Source of the DNA: Silurus meridionalis | Lineage: Eukaryota > Chordata > Actinopteri > Siluriformes > Siluridae | DNA: 64,000 bases | Direction of reading: 5' to 3' | Assembly (NCBI RefSeq): GCF_014805685.1 | Contig: NC_060890.1 | Location: forward strand, 20,760,500 to 20,824,499 | Part shown: positions 23,098-35,229 of the stretch, one piece after another | How the letters are laid out: every line of letters starts with the position of its first letter | How positions within the stretch are numbered: the first letter of the stretch is position 1 | Translations under genes and position numbers: made by a program | The notes under the pieces: model-generated | What the model saw: the letters and a program-made list of their open reading frames with translations, nothing else | Databases searched by the model: none | Told to the model about the DNA's origin: nothing

Positions 23098-23535
23098 AAT
23101 GGAAACCCAATCAGGGAGGCATCTGATTGGCCCCAAATCTATTTAGCAGCAAGTCAAGAACCCCATATATACATATATGTAAATATATATGTCATTAACA
23201 ACTATTTTGAGCATAGAGAAGTACAAGGAGTCCTGGAAGTGATGATTTGGCCCTCTCAGAGCCCTGATCTTAACATCGTTGAGTTTATCTGGGATTACAT
23301 GAAGAGAAAGAAGGATTTTAGGCAGCCTACGTCCACATAATCTGTTATTAATCCTCTAAGATGTTTGACCAAACCTAGTTGGTTCAAACCTGCCAAGTTC
23401 CTTTAAAAACTGTGTTCATGTGTACCTAGAAGAATTGATGGTTTTGCAGGCAAATGGTAGTCACACCAAATATTGATTTGATTTCGAATTTCTCTTCTGT
23501 TGAATGACTTTCCATTTAATTGATTAAAATAAATT
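23098..23535 (+). mobile_element. Remnant of a third Tc1-like transposon
   Basis: The plus strand at 23230-23337 reads LEVMIWPSQSPDLNIVEFIW, then DYMKRKKDFRQPTST, the C-terminal catalytic stretch of a Tc1 transposase (PSQSPDLN with the third acidic residue). The following untranslated sequence, including AATTGATGGTTTTGCAGGCA and CACACCAAATATTGATTTG, matches my recollection of the 3' end of a fish Tc1 family. Most of the gene is missing, and an AT-rich segment sits at 23163-23195 within it. Non-functional. Confidence 0.75.
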
Positions 23536-23539
23536 ATTA

Positions 23540-23547
23540 TTAGTAGC

Positions 23548-23587
<40 letters not shown>
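23540..23587. repeat. (AGT)n microsatellite
   Basis: Trinucleotide AGT run with one AGC interruption near its start. It begins at the end of the Tc1 remnant. Confidence 0.95.
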
Positions 23588-23636
23588 AAAAACACTTATT
23601 TTTTCAAGCATTCTATGCATTCTTTAATGTCTAAAG

Positions 23637-23640
<4 letters not shown>

Positions 23641-23704
<64 letters not shown>
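23641..23704. repeat. (AT)n microsatellite
   Basis: Uninterrupted AT run of about 64 bp; self-complementary and cruciform-prone. Tyr-Ile frames are artefacts. Confidence 0.97.
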
Positions 23705-23706
<2 letters not shown>

Positions 23707-24139
23707 TTTATAATACAAAAGTATTACATGATAAAATATATACAAAAAGCATAAATGAAGCATAATTTCAAGTAATTTCTCTATAAAAGCACATTTATTT
23801 ATTATGCAAAAATGTAAAGGCATTGTATTCATAAAGGTATTTTACTATAAAAGCTAGTTTACTATATAAATCTAGACCTAGTATTAAGTGAATACAGATT
23901 TCTAGAAGATTTTTTGATATGGATCTACAGCAATGCCATTAGTAAAAACAAATAATAAATAGTTAGCCTAGTTACATTATATTCATCAAGTAATGCTAAT
24001 ATAATTTTATTGGATAATTTGCTGATGAACAATAATCAGTCATTTCTGAGGCATATGTGTATATATGTATATGTTAATGTGGAACACACAGAGCTCACAG
24101 CTGTATTGTGTGTAACACCCACAAGAGCGTGCAAGGTCG
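23705..24139. other. Intergenic, no gene recognised
   Basis: AT-rich with no recognisable feature. Confidence 0.6.
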
Positions 24140-24770
24140 TGAAATAAAACAAATGTGTGGCAGCCTGATAATCTTTACACAAAGACTGACATTATCACAA
24201 GCTGTGAGAACTTTGAGGGGACAAGGAAAACATTATTGATACACCACACATTGGCCTCATCAGGGGCTTTCAGTGTTATTAGCCACTTTATTAGCCAAAG
24301 ACATTCCATTCGGGAAATGGATATGGCAAAAGTTAGCACTCACAAGCCTGGAACCAACATTAATCCACGATAATTACCCCCGAGGAGAGCAAATCAAAAC
24401 GAACTAATGCTCAGTGTGATCATCAATTTCCCCTCGAATGCCCTACATTTTCATACAGGAAGCCCCACGTTTCCAGTTAGCGCTGCCCGACACTCTTCAA
24501 GTTAAACTATAAATCCAAGCACGTCCTTGGATAACAAAACATCACTGCGACGCATTAGAGCAAATTAGGCTATTAACATTGAAAAGAGCATTTACTGCGA
24601 AGGATCAATAGGCCTTTGTCTCGTTTAAAAGACCCTGCGATGTCCTTAAGCCATCAAAAAGTGATTATGATTCAGCTGTAATTTATGCCATGTAGATGGG
24701 ATGATTATCAACACCACCCGAACCAGTAATTACGTTACCTTAGGTGATGCCATCTTTAAGGATTTAGGAA
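24140..24770. promoter_or_regulatory. Candidate conserved non-coding element, strongest in window
   Basis: About 630 bp of unique, balanced-composition sequence between AT-rich flanks. It contains homeodomain-type words (AGTAATTACG at about 24725, GGATAATTACC-like at about 24369, CTATTAACATTG), TTCAAGTTAAACTATAAATC, and CpGs kept in an otherwise CpG-poor region (AGCGCTGCCCGACAC, CACTGCGACGCATTAGAG). No frame is long or protein-like. This texture is typical of developmental enhancers in gene deserts, but it is a judgement by eye. Confidence 0.45.
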
Positions 24771-25515
24771 TAAATAGTTTTTAACAGTATAAGGTAGTGA
24801 TATGAGTCAGAAATTAGCACTGTATTGGTGATTTTATATATATATATATACTGTATATATATTCTGATTTTAAAATATATCCATCATGGTAATACCTACT
24901 CTTTTTAAAAATGTGCAGGTTCAGCAATAAAAAAAAAAGATTATTCTACACTTAATCTACCTTTCAAAACAAGATAAATAAATATATAATACCGCTTGTA
25001 TTGGTACAGTACAGAGAATAGTTTTCCTATAACAGTGTGAAATCTAAATTATTGCATAGGAAATGTATATATATAAAAAAAAAATTACAAACAAAAATTC
25101 TGGTTTTGAAATTTATTGAAATTAGCAAAAAGTAAAAAAAAAATAAAAAAACGTAAAAAGGATTTTCTGAGAAGTTTTTATTTCAGATTGTATTTGTCAC
25201 ATATATAACTATATAGAGTGTGACAAATTAGACACTTTCAACCTCCAATATGCATTCGTTTTAATACATAAAAACCTTCACTGCTACATGATTAATTATT
25301 GATTTATTAGTTGTAGCAATGTGCAAAATACGTTATTACTAACGAAATCTCGCTATAAAAACTATAGAGCATGAAATAAACTGAAATCACATCTTTTTAG
25401 ACTCTCCATGTTAGGACTTTTGGGACTAGGTTGCATCAGGTGACTGTAGTTTATTGTTTGAGAGCTCTCAGTGACAGCGAGACATCTTGAGTATTATGTC
25501 AATGATAAGTACCAA

Positions 25516-25565
<50 letters not shown>

Positions 25566-26042
25566 GTTAAGTGTAATATTTAAATTTAGACACAGTAAGT
25601 ATTAAAAAAGATGAGGTTATCTCTACAAATTATGGACCAATCAACAATAAAATTCTATTACAAAATAGTTATTGTATTTGCAACTTACATGCAGCATATT
25701 ATCAATGAATTCATGGCTGTAAGCCTTCTACTAAATTATAATTAAAATAATTAATGCTTAAAATCTGAATGTGTCTAATCCGTTTTATTATTTTTTATTT
25801 AAAAACAAATGTATCTTTTCTTCATTCTAAACAACAGGAAAAAAAGCAACCAAAAACATCCACATTATATTCCTTCAGTTCACTTTTTAGATTAGATATA
25901 TATTAGGTGACTTTTGTATTTTAAGGACAGGAAGCCTAAGATGATCTTTTCATTATCTCCTCAAGCAGCCAGTCTTTTTACTTCAGCCGTGTTGTTGAAG
26001 GTTGGACAGACGCCAAAGGCACCCCCCCCAACCCCCCCCACC

Positions 26043-26043
<1 letters not shown>
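24771..26043. other. Intergenic, no gene recognised
   Basis: Very AT-rich, with TA runs (24836-24861), A-rich tracts (25075-25150) and a TATATG hexamer array at 25517-25566. No coding region. Confidence 0.65.
25517..25566. repeat. (TATATG)n hexanucleotide array
   Basis: About eight perfect copies of the hexamer. Confidence 0.95.

Positions 26044-26110
<67 letters not shown>
26044..26110. repeat. (CA)n microsatellite preceded by poly-C tracts
   Basis: About 66 bp of CA directly after two CCCCCCC tracts (26022-26040). Confidence 0.96.
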
Positions 26111-26111
<1 letters not shown>

Positions 26112-26367
26112 TGTTCAGGGCAATAATGGCTGTAAATGGAAATAAAATGACTTTTCCTTTTTCATCAGTTGTTATGCTAAAGCGCTAACCTCCGAGTGAC
26201 CGCAGTGTGTGGACGGGGACGAGGGGTATGTCTGCTGGGGGTATGCCAGGGTCTGGCTTCAGCTGAATAGGGCAGAGGGAAAGCCTTCTGTTCTCCATAT
26301 GGCCACATTGTCTTGGTAATGCAGCACACTTCTGGCCTCACTGCTGCAGAATACACTGCTGCTCTGG

Positions 26368-26369
<2 letters not shown>

Positions 26370-26432
<63 letters not shown>
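26370..26432. repeat. (AC)n microsatellite
   Basis: About 62 bp AC run, 260 bp from the previous CA array and in the same strand sense. The sequence between them is balanced in composition. Confidence 0.96.
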
Positions 26433-26434
<2 letters not shown>

Positions 26435-26899
26435 GCTGGCAGGCAAAAAGGGCCCCCAACATGAGGGTGTGTAATGTCCCACAAAGTATGGCATGTTAGA
26501 TTAAAAGCCAGTACAGACATACGGATACACACACCTGCTCAAGTTAGATCAATCAGAAAAACACACTTTTGTCCTAAATGAATAGTTTTCTTTTCAGATG
26601 GATAACTAGGAACCTCTAAGACAATTACATACATAATAAACTTCTTATAATTTTTTATGATAAATGTATGCCAGTTTGCACATGTAATATGTTTGTAAAT
26701 ATGTTTTTCTTTGAATTTTTTAAATCCTTCTTTAATTTTCTTTCTCTCAGTCACCTCTCCCAACTTTTCCTCCCTTAAACCATCATTAAAGCTCCTTTCT
26801 CTCCCTCATACCTTCGTTCCCTCCCCGGTTGTCTTTCTTTGTCGTGTTGTGCTGTATGTCCCTGCATCGCCGCCACAGTGCAGGCTGGAAATAGTTTAG
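26433..26899. other. Intergenic, no gene recognised
   Basis: Includes a pyrimidine-rich stretch at 26725-26840. The frames at 26539-26763 (minus) and 26711-26899 (plus) show no domain. Confidence 0.55.
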
Positions 26900-27480
26900 A
26901 GCTGTCTTAGGTGCAGCTCGTGTCTCCACTCTGAGTCCTGCAGTAGTTCAAGGTCACCTGGTCAATGAATATGAAGGCTCTTCCTATTACAACTCTGTCA
27001 AAGACAAATAACAAAGTGTTGCTAAATGAAATGCTACATTGCACCATTTTGTGGAGGACAAGGGACATTTTCAGCATGGCTGCCCGCGCACTCGCCTCAC
27101 GGCCGTCCCCTGGTAAAACCACTTTGTTTGAACCTAAGGAGTGAGAATTGACAAAGCAAGCTGGGAGCATTTGTTTCATCTGCTAAGCCAAAGATTGAAA
27201 ATGATTTCCCAACACCCGTCTGAGGATCCCGTGAAAGGGGTCATCAATTATTTCCTGCCTGCCCGCTGCTGGTGTGCGGAGGCTGTTTTTACTGAGCACA
27301 GGTTTCTGCCTGAGCGGCCGCCGAGTCACTCTCTTAGCCGCACATTATTGATGGAGAAAAAGGCCAAAGTAAACAGAGTCCTAAAGTCCTCGGGCACTTT
27401 TTTATTTTTCAGGGTTTTTTCTTTTCGTTTTTTTTCTGGTGGCTGTGTTGATCATGTGAATTCAGTCTTTTTGAGTAATT
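26900..27480. promoter_or_regulatory. Candidate conserved non-coding element
   Basis: About 580 bp of higher-GC unique sequence with retained CpGs (CTGCCCGCGCACTCGCCTCA, GAGCGGCCGCCGAGTC). It also holds AT-rich regulatory-type words (GGTCATCAATTATTTCC, CACATTATTGATGG) and TTCAAGGTCACC at 26948-26959, a nuclear-receptor monomer-like site. Frames on both strands (26907-27179 minus, 27141-27482 plus) are open but show no recognisable protein. Could also be an unrecognised exon region. Confidence 0.35.
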
Positions 27481-27949
27481 GAAGTAACTTGCATTTCTTT
27501 TTTATGATACGCTCTTAATTCAGCTGATTTTTCTGGAATTATTTATAAACCTGAAAGTTTTATGCGGCCGTTTTTTTTATCGAGGTAGTAAACATTTAGC
27601 ACCATAAAAACAATGTCTGAATAATATTTCTAAAGCACTTAAAGAAAAATTCGGTGTGTTTCCATTTTTTCTGAGGAGCTTTAGGAGCTGAAGACCCATA
27701 AACACACACAATATCTGTGTAGTTACAATTCTTAATGAGGTACAAATATACACTAATTCTATCCTATATAAAACTTCTCTATTAAAGTTCTATGATCATA
27801 TAGGTCTTTGTTAAATAAAGCCTTAATCATAATGGAAGCAATTTATGTAAACTTGCCCGTATTATAGGCTCTTTAATAGTAAAACGTTAATTCAGTAGTT
27901 GCTGAACTAGTAGAGACTCAGCTGTAAGCAAACGCTTCACTTTTTTGTG
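27481..27949. other. Intergenic, no gene recognised
   Basis: AT-rich with T-runs and no feature recognised. Confidence 0.6.
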
Positions 27950-28360
27950 AAAATTGCCTTTTAAATTGGCTTTTTAAAGAAGTGAGCACTAGGCTAATGT
28001 CTGGAGGCCCATACTCAGCCCAAGCCTGTCAGTGATTTATGGTGCGGGTCAGCCGTAAATTGACTCGTATGCAAGGAATGCAAATGGAAGCAAGACCATT
28101 TGATGGAGAAGCTCATTCCCGAGCTTAAATGTTCTAAATTAACCACCCTAAAGCACACACCACGATCTAAACAGACATTTTTCTTTGCTCTTCAACCCAC
28201 ATACCCCTCCCTCAGTCCACCCCGAACTATACCTGAATCATAAGTCAATTTATTATACAAACAGTGATATTGCTCTGGATTTCCAGGGATCAATGGGTTT
28301 GATGAAGAGGGTTCATTTCAGGAAATAAACCTATGAAATTAGCTCTGCAGTGGAGTGAGT
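27950..28360. promoter_or_regulatory. Candidate enhancer-like block with PBX-HOX and octamer words
   Basis: Unique, balanced sequence. TGATTTATGG at 28033-28042 matches the PBX-HOX composite consensus. A perfect octamer (ATGCAAAT) lies at 28078-28085, 36 bp downstream. Further words include TTGATGGAG and TAAATTAACC. Proposed from motif clustering only. Confidence 0.4.
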
Positions 28361-30786
28361 ATGTAAATTGATTTGGGCAAGGTACACAAAAAAAAAGGCA
28401 ATGCTTCACTTCATGCAAATAAATAAATAAATACAACTTCCTCAGACAAAACAATAAACTACATTTGGAGAGAAAAAAAATCTCTGCAGATTCACATTTA
28501 TCCTTTACCCAACCAACTAGTTGATTAGAAGCCCTTATAAGTATGAGGCATTCGTTGCACACTTCGTCTACTCCTATTCAAGAGTACAAGCATTAGATCT
28601 ATAATGGTATGATAATAAAATGTTTGTCCAGTTCATTAAACCTAAACTATTCCCTCTCACACTTTCTGATTAGCCAAATGGAGCACAATGCTTGAGAGGA
28701 ACAAATATTGCCTGTATGCTTCAAGTGTTTTTAGAGTTTGTAAAAAAAAAAAAAAAAAAAATCAGACACTAGCTTTATCATGCGCTGGATCAATTCATAA
28801 CCTAATACTTCTAATTGCATATGCAATTACACAGAAACAGAATAAGCCACTGCCATTGAAAAGGCTAATAGCAATTCAACAGAAGCCAAATGGCCTAAAA
28901 CACCATGTTTAACATATACACTTCATGTCCAGTGGTCTGTGCAGCGCTGATTATTGTTGCAAAATGCTGCTGCTGAGTGAGTGCTGCTAGACTGAACCTA
29001 ATGATCAGCAGTATTGGCAGTATCGCTGATCAACTGGGCTACTAGCACTGGCTTATTATGATTGCCTTTATTTTCAGAGAACATAATGAACAGTCTTATT
29101 TTTGGTATGATACTGAATTTGACCTTAAAATGTTGATCATTATTAATCTGTATGTTGCAGAGCTTTTAGAACGATGTACCAATCATACCAGACATCATCA
29201 GGTTTCGTTTATGTGGAAGATGTGAACGGTCTTCATTAGAGCAGGTAACTAATGTTAATTAATGCACAATATAACATGTAGAAACCAGGAACTACAATAT
29301 TACTACACCTTTAGTAACATAAAGCGTGTATAACACTTCAAATTGTTGATTTTAACAATTAAAAAACTGTAATAAGTATATTTCAGGCCCAAACTGATGC
29401 AATTATTGTATTAACATTTAAATACACAGTCTAAAGTGTGTTATTGCATTCATTCCAAAGCAACTTTGCTCTTCAGGACATTTTTCTGACTGAATAACAC
29501 AACATGCATTTTAATAATTAATAGTTCAATTTGATCATGTAAAATGTCTGAAGACACATTAGTTTATGTTCATGAACTTACCTTATAACAATGATTAACA
29601 GTTATTCCATCGCCAGCATCTCCTTCTTTGTCTCCCTTTCATAGAATAACCAGAAACTCCTCTGTCTTGAAGACTTTATAGTGGTGGGAACCTTTAAAGA
29701 GTACCATTAATGTTCCTTAAGCACTGAAATGAGAGACCAAACCTACATAAATGTTCAATCGTAAATACAGATATGTTTCCTTTTTATTGCATTTATAAAA
29801 CCCATTTATTAATTAGAGCATTTAGAGATTATATAGTGTATGCTGTTACATCCCTGTGTATGAGCTGATAATATATAAACAATAATATATTAGAACAAGT
29901 GGATTATTATAAACCTTATGTTCATGCTACAGTTTTAAATACAGTAATTTTAAGTGCGGTAAAACAAACAAACAAAGAAAAAAGAAAACGTACCAAACAA
30001 TTACAGAGAATTCATACACGGCCTATAAGAACATTTCAAATTTAATTGTAATTTATTCTTCGCTCATTTATATTGAGTTATTTTTAGTTATGGATTGAAT
30101 ACACAATCACTGCGGGAGTTCTGCTTAAAAAAAATGTGCACTTGAATTTAATGTGAGGTTCAACGTTTGTTCCTGTGAACAAATATGATTAATAATGTTA
30201 TTTCAAAGAATAAAAATGCATCGTCTTCTTATATAAAACTTTGTATGATTCTTTGTATGTATCCTGATATGGAAAACTGTCACAGCGTCTTGGTGAACTG
30301 TGTTTTATCCCAAGGGCTGGAAGATTTGCCAAAAGGGACAAAACAGCTCAAAATAACCTATTCCCTCTGGACCATCATTAAATGTTATTCCATCAAATGT
30401 ACAGACAGTTTACAAGCTGCTCAATTTGTAATGCTATCGTCTTTGCCCTAGAGATACACTTTAGCTCTTGTCTGTTTATAGATCTTTGAGGTCTTTTAAA
30501 ATGCTCAACAGGGGCTGTGTCATTACCACAGTCTATTCAGGGAGATAGTCAAAGAGAGCGAAAGTGTGTGTGTGTCCGTGTGTGTTTGTGTGGGAGTGAG
30601 ACAATAAAAAAAACGTATGTTAATGAGAGATATGTGAAGAGAATTTCAGCTTGCTTTGTAGTCCATCTACAGTAGCTTGACCTTTCTGTTCAATTTTACT
30701 TGATTTGTTTTGTGCTTTTTTAACAAAAATCATTGTAGCAAAAAAGATTTACAGGAATCCTGATGTGGATTGAGTTTCCTAACGAG
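28361..30786. other. Intergenic, no gene recognised
   Basis: Includes a 19-base poly-A (28742-28760). The rest is AT-rich unique sequence with short frames of no known family (28290-28562 minus, 30185-30451 plus). Confidence 0.6.
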
Positions 30787-30865
30787 CAGGTTAAGGGCGA
30801 CAGTGGGAAGAAAAAACTCCCTGGGACCACATAAATTAGAAACCTTAAGGCTTAAGAAGGATCGT
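30787..30865 (+). repeat. Fragment of an unclassified fish interspersed repeat
   Basis: GGCGACAGTGGGAAGAAAAA and ACTCCCTGGGACCAC followed by GAAACCTTAAGG resemble the body of the repeat whose first part occurs at 43163-43300 and 51935-52085, and whose last part occurs inverted at 40977-41112. Confidence 0.5.
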
Positions 30866-31768
30866 ATTCGGGATTACACCAGATAGTGGGATTGTGTTTT
30901 GGATGTTAAATGGAAACAGAACGATTGTTATAGACATATTGAGACTTTTTTCTACAGAAATATTTACGTGGGTGTTTTTCGTGCTTTCACGTAGATACAA
31001 AGGTCATGAACTTACACTTGAAACGTGAAGTATGTAAAAATACGTTTATGTAAAATATAAAGAAGACATATATGAGTAATATGAGTATAATATCTATCTT
31101 TGTAGAAAGCATATTATCTGTTAATATATTAAATATTTTAATACTATAACCAGTACCCAGTCATCTAGTCAGAGTTGTGACAACTCTGGTTCAAAGACAT
31201 ATACTTTCGTAGATTCTTGCAACCTGTTCTGTGTGTCAACAGTCTATTGTGTTCTTGTTTTTACTTTGTTCCTTTAACTACTCATCCGTGCTTGTGTGGG
31301 CTCCCGATCACAAGGACGAACGCTGAATAATGTCTTCCTCCTCTTTAAAAGAGAGTGCTATGCTTGATTGATTATAGAATGGCTTTGCCAGAAAGCAGAG
31401 ATGGTGGCTTTTGTCCAAATCTGCACAAAGAGAGGTCTTTAAAAAGAGTTACAGCTGATGCACCAATATGCCATTCCTGAACACTTTGAACAAATATACA
31501 ATCATTACATCTGAACTAAACTGATCTCAACAAAAGATTGAAGTTACTGTAAAACAATAGGTAACAATATTTTAAAATGCGTGAGGCATGGTTTTCCATT
31601 TTTCTATGAATCTGTTTCTCTGTGCCACTCTCCTTCTCTCTTGTATTAACATATCCATCCTTTATGTCATGGCCAATATGTTCCCAGACACTCTGCCATA
31701 CTGAAACGCTAAAACCAGTTCTGTTGGGAAGCAGAGCCTGAGGCCGAGAAAGAGGCACTTGGGACACG

Positions 31769-31769
<1 letters not shown>
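30866..31769. other. Intergenic, no gene recognised
   Basis: No coding, RNA or repeat feature recognised. Confidence 0.6.
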
Positions 31770-31819
<50 letters not shown>

Positions 31820-31831
31820 CACAACACACAC
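31770..31831. repeat. (CA)n microsatellite
   Basis: About 50 bp CA run ending in ACACAACACAACACACAC. Frames of repeating Cys-Val are artefacts. Confidence 0.96.
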
Positions 31832-33414
31832 AGAGCTGTAAAATGATTTGAATGATCCTGTATTTAAGCAGCCTGTCTCTGCTACACCAGATGAGACACA
31901 CACAAGATTTACTACCTCTCACATCATGGGTTAAACACATTCAGTGAAAACTGTGCCGGAGGGAGGATGCAGTCCTGTGGGGACGTTTGAGCTCGAGTCC
32001 TCCCCATTCAAATAGAACAAGCACAAAGCTTTTGTGACAAATACCTTCGGAGACATCAAGATATCAATGCGTATGCAACAATGGAGTGTGATCTCCTTGT
32101 GTTTTTCATGTTAGGGGAAGAAATTATTTTTTTGAAGGGGATTAATGTGTCTTTTGATATGGAGAGTACCTGATTAAACCAAGGTTTATGTAAAACATAA
32201 AAGTGAACACAGCTTTATCAAGACAATCTCTAGATTACCTGATCCTTTCAACATGATCTGATGGAGAAAAAAAACATACGGATTTATAATAGTAGTAGTT
32301 TACATAGTGTGAACTAATAAGGTTTTTTTTAATTATTATTTAATACAAATACATTTGTACAACATGTTATAGTAATCTTTCCCATGTCCCCAAGCAAAAC
32401 CTTTAAATTCTTTTAACCTGTAGTTAATTAAAAATTCTGTGAGCTCACGTTACCCATATGTACATTATGTTCCCACCTATTATTGAATTATTTACCTATA
32501 AAGAAACCTAATTTGACAACTAGAGTGATGTACAAAGTTACTTATGTATTTCACAGAGTTAGTAATTTAATGAAGTACATGTATTTAAGCTATTTTATTG
32601 TTCATTAGTTTATTTTATATATATTTTATTTCTCAACAATTGAACATCATGACTTAATTGATATGAAAATGTTTAAATATTTCGAATAGTATTATAAGAA
32701 TGCTATAGTTATTTGTACCTTTACCTTTCCATTCTCATGACCATTTCATCTACATGGCGTGAAATTCTCATCATTTTTCAGCACATGAACATAAAGTTTT
32801 AATATTCTTGAAGTTATTAAATAAAGTTTATTTAATGCTTATGCATTCACAAGACAGGGTATATGACTCCACTGAAGACCACTGGTATTCCTCTCTCTGT
32901 GTAAACACAAAAAACCCATTGAAATCGTCATAATAAACTCCACTTTTCCACAATTCCCATTAACCAACACAGACCCTCACCGTGGTCGGATAATAATAAT
33001 AATAATAACCCCAAAATAAGTCCTGTTGTTCGGGCTATTTAACAGCATGGCTCCCAGGGTGGGGGGACATTAGCACTAAGTGTGTGTTAGTGGCAGAGAT
33101 TGGCTTAAGTATCTTCACTGTGTGAGTCCAGTCTTCAGTCTTTAATTCATGTCGGAATAAAAAGCACCCCTGCCAGGATCATATCAGCATGATTAGGCTC
33201 ACTTTCTAACCAGCATTCACAGCAAAGCACTGTCCACCAGCACAGCATCCTGCTGTACCAAAGACACTCACAGCAGCATTTCACATCCACACACAGCTTA
33301 ATGGTGGCTGTGTGACAGTGGTGTTTTGTTTTATTGTGTATTTATGTGTTTAGTATTTTCATTTTGCATTATATGGAACAGTCCAAAAACATTATGCACA
33401 ATCCACAATGACCT
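31832..33414. other. Intergenic, no gene recognised
   Basis: Mostly AT-rich, with a short AAT run at 32991-33008. 32930-33300 is more balanced (GGCTATTTAACAGCATGGCT and following) and might carry regulatory sequence. Confidence 0.55.
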
Positions 33415-33447
<33 letters not shown>

Positions 33448-33471
33448 TACACACATATATATACACATACT
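33415..33471. repeat. Compound (TA)n(CA)n microsatellite
   Basis: TA run followed by alternating ACACAC and TATATA blocks. Confidence 0.95.
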
Positions 33472-33591
33472 CTTTTTTTTATTGTTTAAGCCATTAATTA
33501 TATTTTTAATAATAAATGACACTATTTCATCATAATTCGCAATAAAAAAACAATTCATTATGTACAATATTTGCAGCATCCCGAACTAAGA

Positions 33592-33682
33592 TTTCTTCTT
33601 TTGGCTGCTCCTGTTAGGGGTCGCCACAGCGGATCATCCATCTCCATACGGCTCTGTCCTTAACATCTGCCTCTTTCAAACC
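33592..33682 (-). mobile_element. RTE-type retrotransposon, extreme 3' end fragment
   Basis: TTCTTCTTTTGGCTGCTCCT, then AGGGGTCGCCACAGCGGATC and ATCC is the reverse complement of the RTE 3' end seen at 40840-40945 (GATCCGCTGTGGTGACCCCT then AATGGGAGAAGCCGAAAGAA). Only about 90 bp remain, typical of severe 5' truncation. No clear target duplication found. Confidence 0.8.
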
Positions 33683-34449
33683 AAATATATGTGTTATTAC
33701 AGCATGTAATGTGTTTGTGTGTCTAGATAGATAAATAGATGGATGGTTGAATAAAAAATAGATGGATGGATAAAGTGTGGGACACATTATTGTGTCAACA
33801 GCAGAACAATTATATACCTATTATGTAGTATTACAAATGTATAATGTGTACTTTTAATATTGTAGTATATGCAGTTTCACAATGTTTCTCTCAGGTTTGC
33901 TCTACATTTTATATTATATATATTTTTTGTTGTTCTAGAGAGAATACTGGAATAAAATCAAATAAAATCATGTTAAAATAAAGTCCAGTTGAACTATCCA
34001 GCAGGTTATCTCTGAGATTTTCCATTACTGCAGGGTTCAGAAAACACTGCAGTGTATCTTTTAAAAAATGTAATGTAGATATGTTATGTTGGCATGCTTT
34101 ATAATTAAACATATTCTGTTAGGTCAGCTTACAAAGTGGACAATTCACGAGATTCACTTCACTCAGGTAGACTGTTTGACACCGCGATTATTTGTCTACT
34201 GGGATTAAAGCTTAAATGTTATGTACTGTAGGTATCAGTTTTTATCATTATATTGCAAACACTTATTCAACTAATCATTGTAAGAAGTAAGAAGTAAGAA
34301 AGTGAGAAAACCACTATTATAATGAATTATAAATAATTGATAGAGATGTTTATACAATTTCAGGTATGAGTGTGCTTATTTACAATGATCGATTAAAACA
34401 ACTTGTAGACGTGCTTACCGTATAAATGAAGCTCTTGACTTCAGGGCTC
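33683..34449. other. Intergenic, no gene recognised
   Basis: AT-rich with short GATA/GATG tetranucleotide runs near 33725-33770 and GAAGTAA repeats near 34280-34300. Confidence 0.6.
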
Positions 34450-34461
34450 TCTTTCTTTCTT

Positions 34462-34497
<36 letters not shown>

Positions 34498-34500
34498 TTT
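34450..34500. repeat. (CTTT)n microsatellite
   Basis: Pyrimidine tetranucleotide array with one CTAT interruption. Confidence 0.95.
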
Positions 34501-34625
34501 CTCACTCATGTATTTATTTACTTTGCTCCTTCCGTAAAGATGCGTCTCACTGCCTGCTGCTCGAGCTCAGATAAATTGATCTGTGTCGGATCACCTGCGG
34601 CTCTGTGGCACGAATGGAGAAAAGG

Positions 34626-34628
<3 letters not shown>

Positions 34629-34711
<83 letters not shown>
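34629..34711. repeat. (GA)n microsatellite
   Basis: About 82 bp GA run, the longest dinucleotide array in the window. It lies 130 bp from the CTTT array. Glu-Arg and Ser-Leu frames over it are artefacts. Confidence 0.97.
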
Positions 34712-34715
<4 letters not shown>

Positions 34716-35229
34716 CAAAAGAGGCCCACGGTCGCATCAATAAAACTCTACTGTATACATCCAGCGTGCTGTTCACTCAGTCGAGAAGAACTGAACACTA
34801 CACAGAGGCCCCAAAGCTGCACTGAAATTGTTGAGTCACTGGGCCCTGACTGACAAAATGGGGTGCAAATGTTAAGTACAGCTAGAAGTAAAGAATGAAG
34901 GCATTAGAAGAGAGTGTTAGACTAAAACGCAATAGAAAAGGAAACAGTCTCGCTGCCAGAACACTTATACCAAGCATACAAGGCGAGGCATTCAAAACCT
35001 GATGGAAGGCATTAAAGTGTGTTTAATGGAGTAGATTAAAAGTTACTTACTTACTTTCTATTTCATTTTGAAGTATTAGAAATAAATGTGGCGATACATG
35101 AATACATTATTTTAAAGTTTGTCCTATAATTCTAGAAATTCCATTCTATACTACACTATAGGCTTTGTCAATAATAAAGTAAAAGTTCTTCATTTGCGTT
35201 CACACAGTCAAGCACTTTTCATTTATAAA
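34712..35229. other. Intergenic, no gene recognised
   Basis: No recognisable feature. Confidence 0.55.

Noticed and set aside
34426..34853. Overlapping frames rich in Arg-Glu and Ser-Leu
   Set aside because: Produced by the GA and CTTT microsatellites, not by coding sequence.
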